Source: Spartobacteria bacterium (GTDB lineage Bacteria; Verrucomicrobiota; Verrucomicrobiia; Chthoniobacterales; UBA10450). From it: a stretch of 12,773 nucleotides of DNA. Shown one piece after another: positions 7,132 through 12,773 of this stretch; positions within the stretch are counted from its first letter, which is position 1, and every line of letters starts with the position of its first letter. Location of the stretch: the NCBI GenBank assembly GCA_003445855.1, contig DMCG01000240.1:1160-13932 (forward strand), given 5' to 3'. Under the pieces are notes generated by a model. That model did not search any database and was not told the origin of the DNA. It saw nothing but the letters and a program-made list of their open reading frames with translations. The position numbers and the translations under genes are program-made.

Positions 7132-7407
7132 CTCCTCCTCTCCCAGGCTGAAAATCACGGCGTAGGCCATTGCCTGATAGGCTGCAACTAAAATCTTGCC
7201 GCAGCCCTTTTTAGCCGATACAATTGTAGCCCCGATACCGAACTTCTCGCCACGCATCCTGAAACCGGCTCTTCGGAGCCTGGCCAATGGATGCAGTCGA
7301 GAACTCCTTAAGGATTTGATGTAAATGGGCAGCTATTTGCCAGTGATCCACCAACACTTTTGCTTGGCCGATCGATTCGCCCAGGCAGGGCCGTCTGACG
7401 CCCCATA
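7132..7407 (+). other. Intergenic region before the sphingolipid core operon
   Basis: This 276-base stretch holds no gene I can recognise; no acyl-carrier-protein signature (D-S-L-[ED]) was seen in any frame, though ACP genes often accompany SPT. It contains a compact hairpin, GGCTC-TTCG-GAGCC at 7267-7280, with a cUUCGg tetraloop, but without a following T-run. There is also a 10-bp palindrome TCCTTAAGGA near 7305. No convincing -35/-10 pair was identified, although the promoter of the downstream operon should lie here. A minus-strand ORF (7211-7426) in this stretch has no recognisable family and overlaps the SPT start. Confidence 0.5.
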
Positions 7408-8715
7408 ATGAACGAGGATCCGGCAAAACTCAGTCTGAGCAACTTTCTCGCTGGCGAAACCAGCGACCCTCTTCAAGCGCCGCCCAGTTTCACCCATTGG
7501 ATGCGCGTTGGGGCGTGGGCGGCCGCGCTTTATGAGCCGGAGTTGCTTGCTAGCGCCGATGCTCGGACCACGATCAATTACGAAGGCAAACCACGTTCGG
7601 TCATTAATCTTTGCTCGTACAATTATCTTGGGCTCGCTAATCGTCCGGAAGTAATCGCCGCTGCCCGGGACGCGCTTTCCAAATATGGAATGGGTGCGTG
7701 CGGTTCACCGACGCTTTCGGGAATGACCGATCTACATCGGGAACTCGAGCGCCGTGTTGCCAAGTTCCTCCGCCGTGAAGATGCAATGCTCTTTAACAGC
7801 GGGTTTGGCGGGGCGCTCGGCACCATTTCCGGGTTGCTTCGAAAAAACGATGTCGCGATCCTGGACAATCGATCGCACCTTAGTCTGCGCGACGGCGCCG
7901 TCCTCTCGCGCTGTCGCACGGAGAAATTTGAGCATAACGATCCCGCTTCGCTTGATACCGCGCTGACACGGCAACAAGGCCGGCGTCAACTTGTTATTGT
8001 GGAAGGTATTTACTCGATGGACGGCGATTTCGGCAATTTGAAGGAATTGATTGCGGTCGCGGAATCGCATGGTGCCAGCGTTTTCGTCGACGAAGCGCAT
8101 TCGATGCTGGCCTGCGGCCAAAACGGTCGCGGCGCGGCCGAAAGGTTTGGGGTCGAAGACGGAATCCCGCTTATTTATGGCACTTTTTCGAAAGCCTTCG
8201 GGGCGCTGGGGGGATTTGTGGCCGGCTCAAAGGAGACGCTGCAATATCTCCGGTTTTACGCGCATCCTTACGTTTACTCATGTGCGCTTCCTCCTGTGGT
8301 GGTCGCGGCGATTCTCAAAGCGCTCGAAATCGGCACGCGTGAACCGGACTTGCGAAAGCAACTTTGGGACAACGCTGATTACTTCCATGCGCAACTGCGC
8401 GGTCTTGGCATCGATACCGGTAGATCTACGACCTACATCATGCCGATTGTGATCGGTGATCGGGAGCGCATGTATCGATTGGGTCACGAATTGCGCCGGC
8501 GCGGCCTTTGGGTCGCTCCGGTGGATTACCCGGCCGTGCCGCAAAAGAAGATTTGCTTCCGTGCGTGTGTGACCGCCAAACATACCCGCGCCGATCTCGA
8601 CGAAGCGCTCAATATTCTCGAGGACACGCTAAGGGGCGCAGATTCGAAGATCAAAGCGGCCGCGTTCCGGTTGCGCTGCAAAATGTCTGAGCTTTCGCTC
8701 AGGGCTACCTTTTGA
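7408..8715 (+). CDS. spt: Serine palmitoyltransferase-like alpha-oxoamine synthase
   Basis: SPT condenses serine with an acyl thioester to give 3-ketosphinganine, the committed step of sphingolipid synthesis, using PLP in the cytoplasm. The 435-residue protein is a fold-type I aminotransferase-like enzyme. It has N-L-C-S-Y-N-Y-L-G-L near residues 67-76, then G-x-G-A-C-G-S-P-T-L-S-G. PLP-stacking His157 lies in R-S-H-L-S, and E-G-I-Y-S-M-D-G-D follows at about 199. D228 and H231 lie in V-D-E-A-H-S-M. The Schiff-base Lys262 lies in G-T-F-S-K-A-F-G-A-L-G-G. KBL, BioF and ALAS share these motifs. SPT is favoured by H-S-M-x-x-x-G-x-N-G-R-G, by an N-terminal extension of about 65 residues, and by its neighbours: a ceramide synthase-like gene and ceramide-tailoring relics. 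ATG 7408 has no strong Shine-Dalgarno. The stop TGA overlaps the next start (TGATG). Confidence 0.85.
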   Translation: MNEDPAKLSLSNFLAGETSDPLQAPPSFTHWMRVGAWAAALYEPELLASADARTTINYEGKPRSVINLCSYNYLGLANRPEVIAAARDALSKYGMGACGSPTLSGMTDLHRELERRVAKFLRREDAMLFNSGFGGALGTISGLLRKNDVAILDNRSHLSLRDGAVLSRCRTEKFEHNDPASLDTALTRQQGRRQLVIVEGIYSMDGDFGNLKELIAVAESHGASVFVDEAHSMLACGQNGRGAAERFGVEDGIPLIYGTFSKAFGALGGFVAGSKETLQYLRFYAHPYVYSCALPPVVVAAILKALEIGTREPDLRKQLWDNADYFHAQLRGLGIDTGRSTTYIMPIVIGDRERMYRLGHELRRRGLWVAPVDYPAVPQKKICFRACVTAKHTRADLDEALNILEDTLRGADSKIKAAAFRLRCKMSELSLRATF

Positions 8716-9641
8716 TGCCGGCCCAGATTACGCAATTGCCCGCTGCTCTGGAGGCGACCTACAAGGCGCGCGAGGTTGAAGGGATTCTTGATCTTTATTT
8801 TTATCGCAAGATTGGATTTTGGCTCGCCCGTTTTTTCGCGCGCCTGAATCTGACGCCCTCAGCCGTGACGCTGATGGGAGGAGTCTTCGGCGTTTTTGCC
8901 GGCCACCTTTATTATTATCGTGATCTACGCATCAACGTGGCCGGCATGCTTCTCCATGTCTGGGCCAATGCTTTGGATAATGCCGACGGACAGCTTGCGC
9001 GCCTAACGAACAAGAAAAGCCGGCAGGGACGTATTCTCGATAGCCTTGTCGATCACCTGATTTTCTTCAGCGTCTATCTTCACCTCACGTTGCGCTGTCT
9101 GAACGAAGGTGCGTCTCCCGCCATTTGGCTTCTCGCCCTGGCCGCGGGCGCGAGTCACGCGCTGCAAGCCGTGGCGGCCGATTATTGTCGCAATGCCTAT
9201 ATTTATTTCGCGAAGGGAAAGGCCCAGGCAGATTTTGACTCGTATTCGTCGCTCCTGGCGGACTATCGGAAGCTCGATTGGTTTCGACAGCCGTGGGATA
9301 AGTTTTTGCACGCCCTATACGTGTGCGCCACCCGACAACAAGAGGTTTTGTCGCCTGGCTTGAGACAGTTGCGTGACACGGTGACGCTTCAATTTGCCAA
9401 CGATATTCCGAGTTGGTTGCAAAACCATTATCGCAACGTTATTCGCCCTACCTTCAAGTTGTGGGGATTTTTGATGACGAATACGCGAATGTTTTTTCTC
9501 TTTTTGTTTTTGATCATGGACCGGCCGGCATGGTTTTTTTGGGTGGAGCTGACCGGGTTCAACATTCTTTTTGTGTTCCTCATCCTGCAGCAGGAAATGA
9601 AATCACGATCTCTCCTCGGGCTGGCGAGAGCACATCCTTAG
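8715..9641 (+). CDS. CDP-alcohol phosphatidyltransferase family protein 1
   Basis: Enzymes of this membrane family transfer a phospho-alcohol from a CDP-linked donor to an alcohol acceptor. The complete catalytic signature D-x2-D-G-x2-A-R-x8-G-x3-D-x3-D runs from D88 to D113 (D-N-A-D-G-Q-L-A-R, then G-R-I-L-D-S-L-V-D), so metal and CDP binding residues are all present. Hydrophobic helices flank it (about 49-66, 73-87, 113-150), and two more lie near the C-terminus (about 250-300). At 308 residues it is longer than the usual 200 or so; the extra part is a polar insert at about residues 160-245. ATG 8715 overlaps the SPT stop in TGATG, implying translational coupling; TTG 8712 is unlikely. In this operon it is a candidate for attaching a head group to ceramide, but the substrate cannot be read from sequence. 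Confidence 0.8.
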   Translation: MPAQITQLPAALEATYKAREVEGILDLYFYRKIGFWLARFFARLNLTPSAVTLMGGVFGVFAGHLYYYRDLRINVAGMLLHVWANALDNADGQLARLTNKKSRQGRILDSLVDHLIFFSVYLHLTLRCLNEGASPAIWLLALAAGASHALQAVAADYCRNAYIYFAKGKAQADFDSYSSLLADYRKLDWFRQPWDKFLHALYVCATRQQEVLSPGLRQLRDTVTLQFANDIPSWLQNHYRNVIRPTFKLWGFLMTNTRMFFLFLFLIMDRPAWFFWVELTGFNILFVFLILQQEMKSRSLLGLARAHP

Positions 9642-9664
9642 GCCGGATAGGCGAACGTTACTCC

Positions 9665-10786
9665 GTGCACGACATTGAAGTCTCGCAAGTAGGTTCTCGC
9701 CGCGAGCGCAACGCTTTCATCAAGTTCCCGTGGCGCATCTACCAGAACGATCCGGCATGGGTGCCGCCACTGATCATCGAGCGCAAAGCATTCCTCGATC
9801 GAGCACGCCATCCTTTCTACGAACATGGGGATGCCGCGTTATTTCTCGCGCGGCGGAACGGTGAAATCGTTGGCCGCATCATGGCGAGTGACGACCCGAA
9901 CTACAATTCACTTCATCGATCGAGCGTCGGCTGTTTCGGCCTGTTCGATTGCGTCGACGATGTCGATCTTGCGCGTGTTCTTTTTGAAGCGGCAGCTGAC
10001 TGGCTGCGCCAAAAAGGCCGCAGCGAAATCATGGGCCCGATCGATTACTCCACCAATTACGTCTGCGGATTATTGATCGATGGATTCGAGCATTCGCCCA
10101 CGCTGTTGACCGCGCATAATCCGCCGTACTACGCGCGACTCATCGAAGCCTGCGGTTTCGCGAAAGAGAAAGATTGGTATGCCTGGTGGTTCGCCGATTT
10201 TCCCGAGCCGATGGAACGCTTGCGAAAAATGGCAAAGGCACGTGGCGGAAAACACCGCGTAGCAATTCAACCGATCGATTTGAAAGATTTGGCGGAGGAG
10301 AGCCGACGGCTGCGCGCGGTTTTCAATCAGGCGTGGAAAAACAACTGGGGCTTTGTCCCATTCACCGAAGCGGAAGCGGAACACATGGCCAAAGAGATGA
10401 AGCCCGTGCTCGACCCGAAGATGACGTTGATCGCCAAGATCGACAACGAGCCCGTCGGGTTCGTCATCTGCGTTCCCGACATCAACGTCGCGCTGCACAA
10501 AATCAACGGACGGCTCATGCCCTTCGGACTGATAAAACTGCTTTATTACCGAACGAAGATCAGAACCGTCCGGTTCGTCGCGCTCGGAGTCGTCGAGAAA
10601 TATCGTCGCACCAGGATCGCGGAGATGTTGGTGTTACATGTGATGGAAGAGGGCGTGAAGCGCGGCTTCACTGGTGAACTGAGCATGACGTTGGAAGACA
10701 ACTTCATGATCAATCGTTTTCTCGAAGCGATCGGCGCAGCGCGCTACAAGACGTATCGAATTTTCAAAAAGGCGGTGGGAGAATGA
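9665..10786 (+). CDS. GNAT-fold acyltransferase resembling bacterial ceramide synthase
   Basis: Bacterial ceramide synthase (described in Caulobacter) is a GNAT-like protein that N-acylates the sphingoid base and is unrelated to eukaryotic CerS. This 373-residue protein resembles that family: near the N-terminus F-I-K-F-P-W-R-I-Y-Q-N-D-P-A-W-V-P-P, then H-P-F-Y-E-H-G-D, G-P-I-D-Y-S-T-N-Y-V-C-G-L-L-I-D-G-F, N-P-P-Y-Y near the middle, and a GNAT motif-A region V-A-L-G-V-V-E-K-Y-R-R near residues 303-313. Oddly, motif A reads R-R-T-R-I-A where GNATs usually have R-x-x-G-x-G/A. The frame is open from 9413, but that stretch lies inside the preceding gene. I chose GTG 9665, 23 bases after that gene ends, with AGG about a dozen bases upstream; it gives the usual N-terminus. 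The stop overlaps the next gene's ATG (ATGA). It has no membrane helices. Confidence 0.8.
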   Translation: MHDIEVSQVGSRRERNAFIKFPWRIYQNDPAWVPPLIIERKAFLDRARHPFYEHGDAALFLARRNGEIVGRIMASDDPNYNSLHRSSVGCFGLFDCVDDVDLARVLFEAAADWLRQKGRSEIMGPIDYSTNYVCGLLIDGFEHSPTLLTAHNPPYYARLIEACGFAKEKDWYAWWFADFPEPMERLRKMAKARGGKHRVAIQPIDLKDLAEESRRLRAVFNQAWKNNWGFVPFTEAEAEHMAKEMKPVLDPKMTLIAKIDNEPVGFVICVPDINVALHKINGRLMPFGLIKLLYYRTKIRTVRFVALGVVEKYRRTRIAEMLVLHVMEEGVKRGFTGELSMTLEDNFMINRFLEAIGAARYKTYRIFKKAVGE

Positions 10787-11481
10787 GCAAGCCGCAAGAC
10801 GGATTGGTTTCGCGATTTCTGAACCGACCGATCTCGCGATTTATCACGCGGTTTCTGCTCAAGTTTCCGATCCATCCCAACACATGGACGATGTCGATCT
10901 TTGTTTTGCCCCTCCTCTCCTGCGTATTTTTGGTGCGTGGTGATTACGCCAGCGTTGTCATCGGCGCGGCCATCTTTCAGGTCTACAGCATTCTCGACGG
11001 ATGTGACGGGGAGATTGCGCGCGCCAAAGGCTTGGAATCGAAATTCGGCGAACGGTTGGACGACTTCTGCGATTTTGTGGCGAGTCTTCTCTTTGTCATC
11101 GCTCTTGGGTTTGGGCTCCATCGCCCAAGTGAAGGGATTGTTTGCGCTGGTCTCATTGCCGCCAATGAATGGATCTTGAAGATGGGCAAGAGCGAAGTCG
11201 ACTCTACTTCGTCAGGGTTAAGTTCCGCGTTGTACTCCCGGCATCGCGGAATGATCGAGCATTCCGGCCTGCTCAATCTCGGCGAAACATTTGTTTGGTG
11301 GATTGTTCAGCTAACAAAACGCGACGTCGCGATACTCGTGTTTTTTCTTCTCGCGCTCATCGGTCGCGCCGATTGGATTCTGCATCTATGGCTTGTCGTC
11401 GCGGGCGCGAGCTTAATTCTCAGCGGCATCGCGGCGATCAGGGGTAGTGTTCGCCATCGCGACGTCACGACGTTGCCGTAG
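10783..11481 (+). CDS. CDP-alcohol phosphatidyltransferase 2 (DIPP synthase-like)
   Basis: This is a 232-residue membrane protein with the full family signature from D72 to D97: D-G-C-D-G-E-I-A-R, an 8-residue spacer, G-E-R-L-D and D-F-C-D. The N-terminus L-N-R-P-I-S-R-F-I-T-R-F-L and P-I-H-P-N-T-W-T resemble the C-terminal half of bifunctional inositol-phosphate cytidylyltransferase/di-myo-inositol-phosphate-phosphate synthases of thermophiles. Those use CDP-inositol as donor. About five to six hydrophobic segments are visible (33-50, 56-70, 97-115, 120-132, 171-186, 192-212). It starts in a 4-base ATGA overlap with the ceramide synthase-like gene. Its last 69 bases overlap the 3' end of a convergent gene resembling the cytidylyltransferase half of the same fusion. 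A role as head-group transferase using a CDP-alcohol made by that partner is a reasonable inference. Confidence 0.82.
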   Translation: MSKPQDGLVSRFLNRPISRFITRFLLKFPIHPNTWTMSIFVLPLLSCVFLVRGDYASVVIGAAIFQVYSILDGCDGEIARAKGLESKFGERLDDFCDFVASLLFVIALGFGLHRPSEGIVCAGLIAANEWILKMGKSEVDSTSSGLSSALYSRHRGMIEHSGLLNLGETFVWWIVQLTKRDVAILVFFLLALIGRADWILHLWLVVAGASLILSGIAAIRGSVRHRDVTTLP

Positions 11482-12186
11482 GCGTTTCTCGGCCGCGGCC
11501 AACATCTCGGGCGTGTCGACGTCCTGCCACCAGGCGGTTCCGATATCAATCGCGCCAACTTTGCCGGCTCCGGCCATTGCGCGCACGCCATCGGCCAGAC
11601 TGCAATCGCCATCTCGCTTGGCCGCTTCGAGATAATCGAAAAGGGTGGCCGAGCAGGCGAACATTCCGGTGTCGATCGCGTCGTAATCACTCAAGTCTTT
11701 GCCAATGGCGACAACGCGGTCATCACGCGTTTGAACTTTCATCGCGTCGTCGATGTCGAAAATCGAGTCAAGCTTGCGATCGATCGCGAGATTGACTCGA
11801 TCGTCAACCGGAGTGCGCAGGACAAGATCGACAATCGCTTGTTCGAACAAATGGTCGGCCATCGTTAACAAAAACGGCGAACTGATATGTGGCGCTGCGG
11901 CCAGAACCGAAATGCCATTTTGCTTTTTCCAATCTCGGTTTTCGACGAAACGCACGGCAAGTCCGCGCGGAACTATTCGTTCCACTTCCGGAACGAGAGT
12001 TCCGCTTTCGAAGCCGACCACCGCGTAAACAGTTTTGATTCCGGCGCGCGCTAACGCTTCGAAAGTGTAGGAAACGAGCGGGCGACCGAGCAGTGGAAGC
12101 AAGGGCTTGGCCACTTTTTCTCCGCCGGCGCGCAGGCGCGAACCGGCGCCGGCCACGAGTATGACCGCCTCGGAAATCGCGTTCAT
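11413..12186 (-). CDS. Nucleotidyltransferase resembling CTP:inositol-1-phosphate cytidylyltransferase
   Basis: This 257-residue soluble NTP-transferase activates a phosphorylated alcohol or sugar as an NDP derivative. The nucleotide loop is V-A-G-A-G-S-R-L at residues 11-18 with K27-P28 downstream. Features of the inositol-phosphate cytidylyltransferase type are E-N-R-D-W-K-K-Q-N-G-I-S-V-L at 82-95 and L-T-M-A-D-H at 107-112, with metal-binding D111. Further on are F-D-I-D-D-A-M-K-V, D-T-G-M-F and W-W-Q-D-V-D near residue 220. The base specificity (CTP) is inferred from this resemblance. The start ATG 12186 overlaps the upstream SDR stop by 4 bases (ATGA), so both are one unit. The 3' end runs 69 bases into the convergent CDP-alcohol phosphatidyltransferase. 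Alternative substrates such as glycerol phosphate, choline phosphate or a hexose phosphate are not excluded. Confidence 0.8.
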   Translation of the reverse strand: MNAISEAVILVAGAGSRLRAGGEKVAKPLLPLLGRPLVSYTFEALARAGIKTVYAVVGFESGTLVPEVERIVPRGLAVRFVENRDWKKQNGISVLAAAPHISSPFLLTMADHLFEQAIVDLVLRTPVDDRVNLAIDRKLDSIFDIDDAMKVQTRDDRVVAIGKDLSDYDAIDTGMFACSATLFDYLEAAKRDGDCSLADGVRAMAGAGKVGAIDIGTAWWQDVDTPEMLAAAEKRLRQRRDVAMANTTPDRRDAAEN

Positions 12187-12773
12187 ATTCCGTAATACTT
12201 CTTCAAGCCCCAGATGCAGAGCCGTTGCGGAAGGAATCGGAAAATGAGCGGCGCGACGCTCGCTTGAAACGCAGCGCCGACGCTCACGCGCGGCGGCGGG
12301 TTTGCATCATCGATCAGCTCACAAACGCGCCACGCGACTAGATCAGGCTTCGGCGCGTTCTTCATGTTGCGCTCAACTGCGGCCCACGTCTTTGCTACTC
12401 TGTGTTCGTATCGCGGATCGTGATCGGTGCTCTTGATCATGCCTTCATTGAAATCGGTGCAAATATCCGCCGGTTGAAGATCGACAATGTGCACGCGCGA
12501 ATCGCCTAGCTCGAGTTGGATCGACATGGTGAACGCGGCCAGCGCCGCTTTGCCCGCGTTGTAAGCCGCCATGAACGGCACCGGCAATCGCGCCGCCAGC
12601 GAGCTGACATTGATGATGAGGCCGTCGTCTCGTGCGCGCATGGCGGCGAGCGCGAGCTGCATCAATCGGATGTGCCCAAACACCAGGACCTGGGATTGGT
12701 TTGCCAATACTTCAGTGGAAAGAAATTCAGCCGGACCAAAATGACCGCTGCCGGCGTTGTTGATCAGCACATC
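12183..12773 (-). CDS. Short-chain dehydrogenase/reductase, partial (N-terminus outside window)
   Basis: This is a classical Rossmann-fold SDR. The visible part (196 residues) starts at D-V-L-I-N-N-A-G, so the NAD(P)-binding T-G-x-x-x-G-x-G segment is off the window end. Catalytic Ser58 (N-V-S-S), Tyr71 and Lys75 (Y-N-A-G-K) are present with normal 13- and 4-residue spacing. The usual Asn of the helix-4 motif N-x-x-G appears to be replaced in the V-L-V-F-G segment. The C-terminal part includes P-A-D-I-C-T-D-F and a hydrophobic segment A-P-L-I-F-R-F-L-P near the end, which might attach the protein to a membrane. In a sphingolipid locus it is a candidate for 3-ketosphinganine reductase, the step after SPT, or a ceramide-level reductase; other SDR roles are possible. 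It overlaps the cytidylyltransferase by 4 bases. Confidence 0.78.
   Translation of the reverse strand, partial: DVLINNAGSGHFGPAEFLSTEVLANQSQVLVFGHIRLMQLALAAMRARDDGLIINVSSLAARLPVPFMAAYNAGKAALAAFTMSIQLELGDSRVHIVDLQPADICTDFNEGMIKSTDHDPRYEHRVAKTWAAVERNMKNAPKPDLVAWRVCELIDDANPPPRVSVGAAFQASVAPLIFRFLPQRLCIWGLKKYYGI

Noticed and set aside
7211..7426. Minus-strand ORF of 71 codons before SPT
   Set aside because: No recognisable family; it overlaps the SPT start, and no ribosome-binding site or neighbour context supports it.
7408..8715. Assignment as BioF (biotin) or KBL (threonine catabolism)
   Set aside because: The catalytic motifs are shared, but no biotin or threonine genes are near, and the H-S-M...N-G-R-G segment, the N-terminal extension and the ceramide-related neighbours favour SPT; a tree would settle it.
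9413..9664. N-terminal extension of the GNAT protein by 84 residues
   Set aside because: It reads through the coding region of the preceding CDP-alcohol transferase in another frame; family similarity begins near GTG 9665.
1..12773. CRISPR arrays, insertion sequences or prophage genes
   Set aside because: No regularly spaced short repeats, transposase or integrase motifs, or terminal inverted repeats were seen; the only sizeable repeat is the GT-C tandem array.

Overview
The window most likely comes from a Gram-negative soil-type bacterium, and the gene families and their arrangement suggest Verrucomicrobiota (inference from family resemblance, not a tested placement). Gram-negative character is supported by a Kdo transferase (WaaA) fragment and a heptosyltransferase-like GT9 enzyme, both outer-membrane glycolipid genes. 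The window is about 55-60% GC by eye.

Region 1 (1-2154, + strand): the C-terminal half of WaaA, an intergenic stretch with a perfect 17-bp palindrome and a strong GC hairpin, a tRNA-Glu(TTC) with encoded CCA and a good promoter, and a GT9 glycosyltransferase. Region 2 (2198-5385, - strand): two tandem, closely related GT-C (PMT/ArnT-like) membrane glycosyltransferases, followed by a 32-codon relic of a third copy. This is a tandem array that has expanded and partly collapsed.

Region 3 (5527-12773) is the most interesting part: a bacterial sphingolipid locus. On the + strand come a eukaryote-like sphingolipid delta-4 desaturase (DEGS family) and a ceramide/fatty-acid 2-hydroxylase (FA2H/Scs7 family), then a serine palmitoyltransferase-like enzyme, a CDP-alcohol phosphatidyltransferase, a GNAT-fold protein resembling bacterial ceramide synthase, and a second CDP-alcohol phosphatidyltransferase. 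The last four form a tight operon with start/stop overlaps or short gaps. Converging on them from the - strand are a nucleotidyltransferase resembling CTP:inositol-1-phosphate cytidylyltransferase and a short-chain dehydrogenase that could reduce 3-ketosphinganine. Together these could make a ceramide-like lipid with a phospho-alcohol head group activated as a CDP-alcohol.

The two lipid-tailoring genes are both broken. The desaturase has two frameshifts and an apparent internal deletion of about 25 codons. The hydroxylase has two in-frame TAG codons at conserved Tyr and Trp positions. The core synthesis and head-group genes are intact. The locus therefore looks like one that once made eukaryote-style desaturated, hydroxylated sphingolipids and has lost the tailoring steps, unless some lesions are assembly errors.
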